Below, one piece after another: positions 7,286 to 14,959 of a DNA stretch of 64,000 nt (position 1 is its first letter; each line of letters begins with the position of its first letter). Source of the stretch: Mesorhizobium amorphae (GTDB lineage Bacteria; Pseudomonadota; Alphaproteobacteria; Rhizobiales; Rhizobiaceae); NCBI GenBank assembly GCA_003240775.1, contig QFNI01000009.1, positions 1-64,000 of the forward strand, read 5' to 3'. A model generated the notes under the pieces. It searched no databases. It saw only the letters and a list, made by a program, of their open reading frames with translations, and had not been told where the DNA came from. Position numbers and translations under genes: made by a program.

Positions 7286-8800
7286 ATGCACGATCCAGAC
7301 ACCGTCACCCTCGACAGCGAGCCGATGACGCCGGCACAGGTGGTGGCGGTCGCGCGCCATCGCGCGACGCTCGAACTCGGCAGTGCGGCCGCCCGCCGCG
7401 TCGGCCAGAGCCGCGCGACGCTCGAAGCGCTGATCACGGGCGGGCGCCCCGTCTACGGGTTGAACACCAGCCTGGGCGCCAGCGTCGACACGCCGCTCGG
7501 CGGCGCGGACATGGTGAGCTTCCAACGACGCGTCGGCCCGAGCCACAGCGTGGGCGTCGGGCCGCTCCTGCCGGCCGAGGCCGTGCGCGCCATGATGGCC
7601 GCGCGCATCTCGGGCGCGGTGGCCGGCGGCACCGGCATGTCGCCGGGCGTGGTGTGGGGGCTTCTGGCTGCGCTGAATGCCGGCGTCCACCCGCTGGTGC
7701 CCGCCTGGGGCAGCGTGGGAGCAGCCGACCTCGCGCCCCTCGCGCACATGACGCGCGCTCTCGCCGGCGAAGGCGAGGCGGAGTTCGGCGGCGACATCCT
7801 GCCTGCGGCGGAAGCCATCGCGCGGGCTGGCCTTGCGCCGCTCGATATCCGCGAGAAGGACGGCCACGCGTTGGTCGTCGCAAACAGCCTTTCCACCGGC
7901 ACCGCCTGCCTGGTGCTCGCCGATGTCGAGCGCTTCATCGACTGGTCGCTGACGGCCGTCGCCCTGAGCTATGAGGGCTTCCGTTCTTCGCTCAGCGCGC
8001 TCGACGATAGCGGCATGGCGGCGCGCCCCGCCTTCGGGCAACGCGAGGCGGCCGGACGGCTGCGCAGCCTGCTCGAAGGCAGCGCGCTCTGGCAGGACGG
8101 CGCGGCGCGCAGGCTGCAGGACCCGCTCAGCTTTCGCTGCGCCTCTCAGGTCTGGGGCGCGGCCCTTCACGCTCAGGGGCAGGCTGTGGAAGCAACGGCA
8201 ATCGAGCTTGCCCATTCGGGCGACAATCCGGTGATCCTGGTCGAGGAAGACCGCGCGGTCGCAAACGGCAATTTCGACATGACGGCGTTTTCGCTCGCGT
8301 GGGAGCAGCTGGGCCAGGCGCTCGCCCACTGCGCATCGGCGATCGTGAACCGATGCGCGAAGCTGATGTCGCCGGGCTTCACGGGAATGCCGCGCTTTCT
8401 GGCGGCGCGCGGGCAGAACTACATGGGCTACGCGCAGCTTCAGAAGACGCTGTCGGCTCTCGAGGCGGAAAGCCGCCATCTCGCCAACCCGATCTCGCTG
8501 ACGCCGATGCCGATCTCCGACTGGAGCGAGGACCAGTCCTCGATGGCGCCCCGTGTGGTGGCAAAGACCGGCGAGATCGTCGAGCGCCTGCGCTACCTCG
8601 TGGCCATCGAACTGATGACGGCCTGCACGGCCATCGAGCTGCGCGATGTGGTGGGCAGCCTGGGCCCGCGAACCGCTGACGCTTTCGCGATGGTTCGGCG
8701 GGACGTGCCCGCACTCGACGACGACCGCGCGCTCAGCGTCGACATGGAGGCGCTGGCCAAGATGATGAAGGCAGGCCCGTCGCCTTCATCCGCTTCCTGA
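7286..8800 (+). CDS. HAL/PAL-superfamily lyase lacking the MIO tripeptide
   Basis: A 504-residue protein clearly of the histidine/phenylalanine ammonia-lyase superfamily. Retained features are the catalytic-Tyr segment VYGLNTSLG (Tyr57), an Asn in VVANSLSTGTA, QDPLSFRC, SGDNPVILVEE with a GNF, and SEDQSSMAP with its Glu. At the cofactor site family members read GSVGASGDLAPLAH, whereas here residues 142-154 read GSVGAADLAPLAH. One residue is missing and no Ala-Ser-Gly is left to cyclise into MIO. Ergothionase, a known MIO-less relative, eliminates trimethylamine, a leaving group that needs no MIO activation. I therefore infer a betaine-type amino acid as substrate rather than free His or Phe. 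It is the third gene of the operon after the amidohydrolase and the carbamoylase. Confidence 0.88.
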   Translation: MHDPDTVTLDSEPMTPAQVVAVARHRATLELGSAAARRVGQSRATLEALITGGRPVYGLNTSLGASVDTPLGGADMVSFQRRVGPSHSVGVGPLLPAEAVRAMMAARISGAVAGGTGMSPGVVWGLLAALNAGVHPLVPAWGSVGAADLAPLAHMTRALAGEGEAEFGGDILPAAEAIARAGLAPLDIREKDGHALVVANSLSTGTACLVLADVERFIDWSLTAVALSYEGFRSSLSALDDSGMAARPAFGQREAAGRLRSLLEGSALWQDGAARRLQDPLSFRCASQVWGAALHAQGQAVEATAIELAHSGDNPVILVEEDRAVANGNFDMTAFSLAWEQLGQALAHCASAIVNRCAKLMSPGFTGMPRFLAARGQNYMGYAQLQKTLSALEAESRHLANPISLTPMPISDWSEDQSSMAPRVVAKTGEIVERLRYLVAIELMTACTAIELRDVVGSLGPRTADAFAMVRRDVPALDDDRALSVDMEALAKMMKAGPSPSSAS

Positions 8801-8820
8801 GGGCAACGCCCGCGGAGGGC

Positions 8821-9195
8821 CTATCCGCGGTAATCGTTTCTGGCCGACACGATGGCGCGGTGGTGGCGGTCGGCCCAGCCGATGAGCTGGCGCATCGGCT
8901 CGAGAAAGGACCGGCCGAGATCCGTGAGTTCGTATTCCACGCGCGGCGGAACCTCGGCATGGACCGTTCGCCGGATGAAGCCGTCCTGTTCCAGCCGCCG
9001 CAGGGTGCGCGAGAGCATCTGCTTGGAGATGTCGCCGATCTCGCGCAGCAATGCGTTGAACCTCTTGATGCAGCCGTCGAGCGCTTCCAGAACCAGGAGG
9101 CTCCACCGATCGCCGATGCGGTCGAGCACATCGCGGATCGGGCAGGGTTGCTCGAAGGGGAGATCGGCCTCGGCCCCAGTGACCAGTGTGTTCAA
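8821..9195 (-). CDS. HxlR-family winged-helix transcriptional regulator
   Basis: About 124 residues from a TTG at 9195, preceded by GAAGG with 8-base spacing; the frame is open further, to an ATG at 9300, but the extra residues are unlike the family. The core is typical: CPIRDVLDRIGDRWSLLVLEAL, then RFNALLREIGDISKQMLSRTLRRLE and a PPRVEYELTDLG wing. The conserved Cys of the family is present (QPCPIRD) and may sense thiol or electrophile stress. It is divergent from the NAD(P)-binding reductase, a common HxlR pairing, and probably represses it and itself. The start codon is uncertain. Confidence 0.85.
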   Translation of the reverse strand: MNTLVTGAEADLPFEQPCPIRDVLDRIGDRWSLLVLEALDGCIKRFNALLREIGDISKQMLSRTLRRLEQDGFIRRTVHAEVPPRVEYELTDLGRSFLEPMRQLIGWADRHHRAIVSARNDYRG

Positions 9196-9329
9196 GATTC
9201 GCGCCTTCGTGTCTCGAGTGTGTATTCCCGCCGAGAAAACATCGCATTGCCAACCAGATAGCCATGACACCGGATCGCGTCGGCCTGCGTCTTCGGCCAA
9301 CGGTCACCGCACGCTGACCTGGTCGCCCG

Positions 9330-9386
9330 GAAGTGACTTCTTGCCAGCGAAAATGGCCGGGAATAGCTAGGTCTCGAAAGTAGACC
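9330..9386. promoter_or_regulatory. Putative HxlR operators in the divergent promoter
   Basis: Two short inverted repeats lie just before the reductase gene: GAAGT-G-ACTTC (9330-9340) and GGTCT-N7-AGACC (9370-9386). The second abuts the AAAGGAGG ribosome site. HxlR proteins bind dyads of the AAGT/ACTT kind, so the first is the better candidate. There is no experimental support. Confidence 0.4.
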
Positions 9387-9399
9387 AAAGGAGGCCGTC

Positions 9400-10011
9400 T
9401 TGGCAAAGGTTGCGCTTATCGGTGCGTCGGGAAACGCCGGCTCACGCATTCTCAAGGAGCTGTCCGACCGCGGGCATGAGGTGACGGCCATTGCGCGGCA
9501 TCCCGAAAAGATCGCCGCGCTGCCGAAGGTCCGTGCTGCGAAGGGCGACGTCTTCGACAAGGAAGGGCTTGCGGCTCTCTTGAAGGGGCACGACGCGGTG
9601 GTCAGCGCAGTCCATTTCACGGCCAGCGATGCCGGAACGCTGATCGATGCCGTGCGGGCGTCGGGCTTGAAGCGCTATCTGGTCGTGGGCGGTGCCGGGA
9701 GCCTCGAGATCGCTCCTGGCCAGCGTCTGGTCGATCAGCCGGATTTCCCAGCGGCCTACAAGGCCGAGGCCACCAAGGGCAGCGAGTTCCTGGACCTGTT
9801 GAAGACGGTCACCGATCTCGACTGGACGTTTCTGTCGCCTTCGGCGCTCTTCCTGGCCGGTGAGCGGACGGGCGTGTTCCGTCTCGGCCAGGATGCGCTG
9901 CTGTCCAACGAGAACGGCTCCTCCATCTCGTTCGAGGATTACGCAATCGCGCTGGTGGACGAGATCGAGAACCCCGCCCACCTGCGCCAGCGCTTCACCG
10001 TCGGTTACTAA
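9400..10011 (+). CDS. NAD(P)-binding Rossmann-fold reductase (NmrA/YwnB-like)
   Basis: A 203-residue atypical short-chain dehydrogenase. The start is a TTG with a strong AAAGGAGG five bases upstream. It opens with the nucleotide loop AKVALIGASGNAGSRILKEL and continues with HDAVVSAVHF, RYLVVGGAGSLE and a C-terminal YAIALVDEIENPAHLRQRFTVGY. There is no clear YxxxK active site, which is usual for this NADPH-binding, flavin-reductase-like branch. It is divergent from the HxlR regulator and likely induced by reactive electrophiles or oxidants. The substrate is unknown. Confidence 0.88.
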   Translation: MAKVALIGASGNAGSRILKELSDRGHEVTAIARHPEKIAALPKVRAAKGDVFDKEGLAALLKGHDAVVSAVHFTASDAGTLIDAVRASGLKRYLVVGGAGSLEIAPGQRLVDQPDFPAAYKAEATKGSEFLDLLKTVTDLDWTFLSPSALFLAGERTGVFRLGQDALLSNENGSSISFEDYAIALVDEIENPAHLRQRFTVGY

Positions 10012-10029
10012 CGCTGCGATGACAGCCCT

Positions 10030-10053
10030 GTCGCCGGATCAGTCTCCGGCGAC
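10030..10053. terminator. Hairpin between convergent genes
   Basis: A perfect 9-bp stem, GTCGCCGGA/TCCGGCGAC with a 6-base loop, lies between the reductase stop and the FolD stop. There is no clear T-run on either side. The position suggests a bidirectional terminator. Confidence 0.55.
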
Positions 10054-10065
10054 ACGCAGTTTCGG

Positions 10066-10971
10066 CTAAGGCTGCTCGCCATAGGTCTGGAGATACAGTT
10101 CGCGCTGGCGTTGCAGGGCGATCATGGTGTTGCGCAGGAGGATGGCCACCGTGACGGGGCCGACACCGCCCGGCACAGGCGTGATCCAGGACGCAACCTC
10201 CTTGACGCTGTCCATGTCGACGTCGCCGACCACGCGGGCCGAGCCGTCGGGGGCCGTTTCGCTGTTGATGCCGATGTCGATCACGGCCGCGCCCGGCTTG
10301 ACCATGTCGCCGTGGATCAGGCGCGGCTTGCCGACCGCCACGAACAGCGCATCCGCCCGGCGCGCATGGGCGGCGACCGAACGCGTCATGTGGTGGCACA
10401 CGGTGACGGTCGCACCTTCACCCATCAGCAGAAACGCGATCGGCTTGCCGACGATCTCGGAGTGGCCGACGATCACGACTTCCAGGCCCTTGAGGTCGAG
10501 CCCCGTCGCCTTCAGCAGTTCCACCGACGCGGCGGCCGTGCAGGGCGCGAGGTCGAGCTGGTTGTAGACGATGTTGCCGATGGATGCGGGGTGCATGCCC
10601 TCCACATCCTTGAGCGGGTGGACGGCTGCCTGCAGCGGCTTGATCGGGATGTGGGCGGGCACGGGACGCTGGATGATGATGCCGGTGATGCGCGGGTCGG
10701 CGTTCATGCCGCGGATGGCGGCTTCCAGTTCCGCATGCGTGGTCTCGGCCGGGTAGCGCCGCTCCTCGAACGCGATGCCGGCCTGGGCCGCCTTGGCGCG
10801 CTGGTTGCGCACATAGACGTCGACGGCATCCACGTCGCCCACGGTGATCGACACGAGCTTGGGGGGGAACCCTTCGGCCGCGGCCTCCTCGGCCGAGAGC
10901 CGCACCGCCTCGATGATGCGGGCGGCGATCGGGCCGCCCTTCAGCAGGCGGCGGTCTTCTGCATGCGTCAA
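10066..10971 (-). CDS. folD: FolD-like methylene-THF dehydrogenase/cyclohydrolase with altered catalytic Lys
   Basis: 301 residues from a TTG at 10971 with GGAG 8 bases upstream; longer in-frame extensions have no family similarity. Conserved parts are IIIQRPVPAHI (the folate-site Gln), HPLKDVEGMHP (usually KDVDG), VVIVGHSEIVGKP (NADP loop) and SWITPVPGGVGPVTVAILLRNT. In the catalytic helix, bacterial enzymes read Y-V-x-x-K; here it is Y53-V-R-N-Q57, so the Lys required for cyclohydrolase chemistry is Gln. The equivalent change in the human enzyme is known to spare dehydrogenase while abolishing cyclohydrolase. It may be a dehydrogenase-only paralogue in one-carbon catabolism rather than the housekeeping FolD. 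Confidence 0.88.
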   Translation of the reverse strand: MTHAEDRRLLKGGPIAARIIEAVRLSAEEAAAEGFPPKLVSITVGDVDAVDVYVRNQRAKAAQAGIAFEERRYPAETTHAELEAAIRGMNADPRITGIIIQRPVPAHIPIKPLQAAVHPLKDVEGMHPASIGNIVYNQLDLAPCTAAASVELLKATGLDLKGLEVVIVGHSEIVGKPIAFLLMGEGATVTVCHHMTRSVAAHARRADALFVAVGKPRLIHGDMVKPGAAVIDIGINSETAPDGSARVVGDVDMDSVKEVASWITPVPGGVGPVTVAILLRNTMIALQRQRELYLQTYGEQP

Positions 10972-11267
10972 GTCGTGTGCTCCAGGGCTTGAATGGGGCC
11001 AGCGACGCCATCCACCGAACGAAGTGTCGGGGCGCGCTTCCCTGTCATTATGGCGGGTCGGGTGAGGGGGAAGAAACCCCCTGGATCGCAGAAAAGCTGG
11101 GTTGTCGTCAGCAAGATCGCCGCAGCGGCGGAACTCGGCCCGGCGGGGTGCCGGGACGGGGGCGCATATGACCAAGCGATCCGCGCATGAAAGATGCCTC
11201 TGCCCATTGACTACTGCACGAATTTATCTGTAATCGTGAAGTTAGAACATCGGGTGTTGAGGAATCC
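10972..11267. other. Divergent intergenic region (about 296 bases)
   Basis: No gene is seen here. It holds the FolD ribosome site (GGAG near 10982), a GC-rich middle, and an AT-richer right end carrying the promoter for the sugar operon. The sequence AACA-N5-TGTT at 11246-11258 is a weak candidate operator for the operon's RpiR regulator. Confidence 0.5.
11207..11234 (+). promoter_or_regulatory. Sigma70-type promoter for the ribose-type operon
   Basis: TTGACT (11207-11212), a 16-base spacer, then TGTAAT (11229-11234), 33 bases before the isomerase ATG. It is close to consensus in an otherwise GC-rich region. Confidence 0.6.
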
Positions 11268-12254
11268 ATGGCTGACCGGCGCTTCGCGACCAGGCTGAAC
11301 TCGTTCGGATCGGCGCCGCAGCTGTTCTGGCCCGACCTGTCCGGCAAGCCCTCCATGATGCAGATGGTCGAGCGCGCAGCGACCGTCCAGGGTCTCACCG
11401 ACGTCGATCTCAACTATCCCGACCATGTGGCCGACGAGCCCAAGGCGCTCGCCGCGCGCATCGGCGATCTCGGCCTGGCCATCAACGGCTTGGCCATGCG
11501 CTACTACACGAACCCCGCCTTCAAGCGTGGCGCCTTCACGAATCCCGAGGAATCCGTGAGGCGCGAGGCGATCGAGCTCACCAAGCGCGGGATCGATGCC
11601 GCCCGCGCCATGGGCTCGGACCTCATGACGATCTGGCTCGGCCAGGACGGCTTCGACTACAATTTCCAGCTCGACTACGCGCAGGCCTGGGAATGGGAAG
11701 TCGAGGGCATCCGCGAGGTGGCCGAGCACGATCCCGAATGCCTGATCTCGATCGAGTACAAGCCCGACGAGCCGCGCGCCCAAAGCCTGCTCCGCGACGC
11801 TGCGACCACGCTTCTCGCGATCGCGGATGCCGGCTCGCCCAATCTCGGCGTCACCATGGACTTCGCCCATTCGCTTTATGCGGGCGAGCAGCCGGCCTTT
11901 GCCGCCCATCTCATCCACCGCCGCGCGAAGCTTTTGGGCGTCCACCTCAACGACGCCTATGCCAAGCGCGACGACGGGCTGATGGTGGGCGCCGTGCATC
12001 TTCGCTCGACGCTCGAGCTGCTGCGCCAGATCCGCCGCGACGGCTACGAGGGTGCGCTCTACTTCGACACCTTCCCCGACTTGAGCGGTCTCGACCCGGT
12101 CGCGGAGTGCGAAGCGAACATCGCCACCGTGAACCGCCTGCTCGCCGTCGCCGACCGGCTCGATGGCGACAACCGCATGGGCGAGGCGCAGGCGCGGCAG
12201 GACGGCGTCGCAAGCCAGAGAATCGTCAACGAAGCCCTGATCGGCAGCAACTGA
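11268..12254 (+). CDS. Xylose-isomerase-like TIM-barrel sugar isomerase/epimerase
   Basis: A 328-residue protein of the AP-endonuclease-2/xylose isomerase-like TIM-barrel superfamily. Metal-ligand positions visible along the barrel include ISIEYKPDEP (Glu), GVTMDFAHSLYAG (Asp and His), GVHLNDAYAKRDDG (His, Asp) and GALYFDTFPD. Relatives isomerise or epimerise ketoses and inositol intermediates (IolE, IolI, tagatose/psicose epimerase types). It is the first gene of the operon after the 11207 promoter, followed by a ribose-type importer, an RpiR regulator and a kinase. It probably converts the imported sugar to the kinase substrate. The sugar cannot be named from sequence. Confidence 0.85.
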   Translation: MADRRFATRLNSFGSAPQLFWPDLSGKPSMMQMVERAATVQGLTDVDLNYPDHVADEPKALAARIGDLGLAINGLAMRYYTNPAFKRGAFTNPEESVRREAIELTKRGIDAARAMGSDLMTIWLGQDGFDYNFQLDYAQAWEWEVEGIREVAEHDPECLISIEYKPDEPRAQSLLRDAATTLLAIADAGSPNLGVTMDFAHSLYAGEQPAFAAHLIHRRAKLLGVHLNDAYAKRDDGLMVGAVHLRSTLELLRQIRRDGYEGALYFDTFPDLSGLDPVAECEANIATVNRLLAVADRLDGDNRMGEAQARQDGVASQRIVNEALIGSN

Positions 12255-12304
12255 CCGACGGTCGCCGGCCGGAAGCGCTGTTCCGGCATCTCATGGAGGA
12301 AAAC

Positions 12305-13360
12305 ATGTCACTTCGCGTCAAATCGATCCTTGCCGGCTGCGCGCTCGCGCTGACCGTGGGTCTCGCCCACGCCCAGGATCTCGCCCCGCTCAACTCGGAC
12401 ACCGAGGCCGATCGCATCGACTGGTCGCAGCTTCAGGCGAAGTTCGGCGATGTGCCCGCGGCTGCCGCCGGCACCAAGATCGGTGGCGTGTCGAAGACGC
12501 TGACCAACGAATACTGGCGCAGCCTGGGCGAGGGCTATGACGCAGCCGCCAAGAAGGCCGGCGTCGAGGTAGTCTACCAGGCCGCATCGAGCGAAGGCGA
12601 CCAGCTCGGCCAGCTTTCCATCGCCGAGAACCTGATCTCGCAGGGCTTCAGCGCGCTTCTGCTCTCGCCGCAGACCGACAACAACCTCCAGCCCGCGGTT
12701 GAGACCGCTGAGGCGAAGGGCGTTCCGGTGATCAACATCAACGACGCCGTGATCCCGAGCGCCAAGCACTATGTCGGCAACGTCCAGAAGGACAACGGCG
12801 CGCGTGTCGCCAAGTGGTTCCTGAAGAACCGTCCCGAAGGCGGCAAGGTCGCGGTGATCGAAGGCCAGGCCGGCGTGTTCGCGGCCGGTCAGCGCACTGC
12901 GGGCTTCACCGAGACCATCACCGAGGGCGGCAAGTTCACGGTCGTCGCAAGCGTTCCCGGCAACTGGGATCGCCAGCTGGCCTACGACAACGCAGCCACC
13001 ATCCTCCAGCAGAACCCCGATCTCGTCGGCTTCTACGCCAACAATGACGGCATGGCGCTGGGCATCGTGGAAGCGGTGAAGGCCGCGAACCTGCAGGACA
13101 AGGTCGTGGTTTTCGGCACCGACGGCATCTCCGACGCCTATGCCTCGATCAAGGCGGGCGAGCTGACCGGCACGGTCGACTCCTTCCCGGTTCTCACCGG
13201 CGAAGTCAGCATGGAAGTGGCGCTCCGACTGCTCGGTGGCCAGGCCCTGCCGCGCGTGGTCTCCACGCCCCAGGCGCTGATCACCAAGGAAAATGTCGAC
13301 ACCTTCGCCGCCAAGGGCGACGAGCTGCGCAAGGTCCTGCTCGCGCAGCCTGCCGAGTGA
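12305..13360 (+). CDS. Sugar ABC transporter substrate-binding protein (RbsB-like)
   Basis: 351 residues, ATG preceded by GGAGGAAA. An N-terminal Sec signal peptide (about residues 1-23, ending GLAHA) marks it as periplasmic. The mature part is a type-I periplasmic binding fold: IGGVSKTLTNEYWRSLGEG, ALLLSPQTDNNL, VPVININDAVI, FYANNDGMALGIVEAVKAA and VFGTDGISDAYASIK. Such proteins bind monosaccharides and deliver them to RbsC-type permeases. The operon then runs ATPase, permease, regulator and kinase, all on this strand. Confidence 0.92.
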   Translation: MSLRVKSILAGCALALTVGLAHAQDLAPLNSDTEADRIDWSQLQAKFGDVPAAAAGTKIGGVSKTLTNEYWRSLGEGYDAAAKKAGVEVVYQAASSEGDQLGQLSIAENLISQGFSALLLSPQTDNNLQPAVETAEAKGVPVININDAVIPSAKHYVGNVQKDNGARVAKWFLKNRPEGGKVAVIEGQAGVFAAGQRTAGFTETITEGGKFTVVASVPGNWDRQLAYDNAATILQQNPDLVGFYANNDGMALGIVEAVKAANLQDKVVVFGTDGISDAYASIKAGELTGTVDSFPVLTGEVSMEVALRLLGGQALPRVVSTPQALITKENVDTFAAKGDELRKVLLAQPAE

Positions 13361-13421
13361 GACGAGGCGGGGCCGGCGCATGCCGGCCCCGCCCACTGCT
13401 TCGCGGGGGAGGAGGAGCGAC

Positions 13422-14954
13422 ATGGCAACCACGGTGGACCGGCTGCGGCTGGTCGGCATCGGCAAGAGCTTCGGCAGCGTCAGGGCCCTCGACGGGGTCG
13501 ACATGACCGTGCGGAGCGGCTCGGTGCACGGCCTTCTAGGCGAGAACGGCGCGGGCAAGTCGACGCTGCTCAACATCCTGTCGGGCGTGTTTCCTCCGTC
13601 TTCGGGCCATGTCGAGATCGACGGCGTCCGCGTCACGGGCAGCGGGCCGGTGGCAGCGCGCCAGGCGGGCATCGCCATGATTCACCAGGAGCTCCAGCAC
13701 GTTCCCGAGCTTTCCGTGGCGCAGAACATGTTCCTCGGCCGGCCGCTGAAGAAGGCGGGCGGATTGTTCGTCGCGCGGCGCGACCAGCTGGACGCCGCAG
13801 CGCGTGCACTGGCGCCGCTCGATCCCTCGATCGACCCCGCAGCCCCCATCAAGACGCTCAAGGTCGCGCAGCGCCAGATCGTCGAGATCGCGCGGGCCAT
13901 GATGGAGGACACCAAGGTGCTCGCCATGGACGAGCCCACCTCGAGCCTCACGCCTTCGGAATTCGAGCGGCTGGCCGTGCTGATCGCCGACCTCGCAGCG
14001 CGTGGGGTCTCCGTCGTCTACGTTTCCCACAAGATGGACGAGGTCTTCCGCGTCTGCGACACCGCGACCATCCTCCGCGACGGCCGCAAGGTGGACGATG
14101 TCGTGATGAAGGAGACGACCGAAAGCGCGGTGGTCTCCCGCATGGTCGGGCGCGAACTCGCCACGGCCTCGCACAAAACTTTTGCCACCAAGGATGTGGT
14201 GCTCGAGGTTTCCGGGCTGTCGCGCGGCCGGGCGGTGAGGGATGCGAGCTTCACGCTCCACCGCGGCGAGGTGCTCGGCATCTCCGGCCTGGTGGGCGCG
14301 GGCCGCACGGAACTCTTGCGGCTGTTGGCGGGCGTCGACCAGCCCGATGCCGGCGAGATCCGCCTGGAAGGCAAGCCGCTGCGCCTGGGCAACCCGCGCG
14401 CGGCCATCGCATCGGGCCTCGGGCTCCTGCCGGAAGAGCGCAAGCGTGAGGGGATCGTCGCGCGGCGCTCGATCCTCAGCAACATCGCCTTGTCATCCAT
14501 GAAGCGCTTCTCGCGCCTCGGCTTCGTTCGCAGGCGTGCGGCGGCCAAGGAAAGCCAGACGCTGATGGGCGAACTCAACCTGCGCCCGTTGAACATCGAT
14601 CGCCCGATCGGGCAGTTCTCCGGCGGAAACCAGCAAAAGGCCATCATCGGCCGCTGGATCGCGGCAGGCGCCCGCATCTTCCTGTTCGACGAGCCGACAC
14701 GCGGCATCGATGTCGGCGCGAAGGCCGAGATCTACGCGCTGATCGAGCGGCTGGCCGCGGAGGGGCGGTCGATGATCGTCGTCTCGTCCGAGTTGCCCGA
14801 AATCCTGCGCGTGGCCGACCGTGTGCTCGTCATGCGCGAAGGCCGCATCGCCGGCGTCCTCGAGCACGATGCCCTGACCGAGCAGGCCATCGTCGCCCTC
14901 GCGGTCCCGCAGTCCGAGCCGCCGCTGCGGCCCACTTCCGTTTCAAGGGTCTGA
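13422..14954 (+). CDS. Sugar ABC transporter ATP-binding protein, duplicated (RbsA/MglA-like)
   Basis: 510 residues in two ABC domains, typical for RbsA. The first domain has Walker A GENGAGKST and Walker B VLAMDEPTSSL. The second lacks an intact Walker A (ISGLVGAGRTELLRLLAG) but has the signature FSGGNQQK and Walker B FLFDEPTRGIDVGAK, as usual in this family. It powers the permease encoded 5 bases downstream. The start is the ATG at 13422 behind GGAGGAGGAG. Confidence 0.95.
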   Translation: MATTVDRLRLVGIGKSFGSVRALDGVDMTVRSGSVHGLLGENGAGKSTLLNILSGVFPPSSGHVEIDGVRVTGSGPVAARQAGIAMIHQELQHVPELSVAQNMFLGRPLKKAGGLFVARRDQLDAAARALAPLDPSIDPAAPIKTLKVAQRQIVEIARAMMEDTKVLAMDEPTSSLTPSEFERLAVLIADLAARGVSVVYVSHKMDEVFRVCDTATILRDGRKVDDVVMKETTESAVVSRMVGRELATASHKTFATKDVVLEVSGLSRGRAVRDASFTLHRGEVLGISGLVGAGRTELLRLLAGVDQPDAGEIRLEGKPLRLGNPRAAIASGLGLLPEERKREGIVARRSILSNIALSSMKRFSRLGFVRRRAAAKESQTLMGELNLRPLNIDRPIGQFSGGNQQKAIIGRWIAAGARIFLFDEPTRGIDVGAKAEIYALIERLAAEGRSMIVVSSELPEILRVADRVLVMREGRIAGVLEHDALTEQAIVALAVPQSEPPLRPTSVSRV

Positions 14955-14959
14955 ACCCC

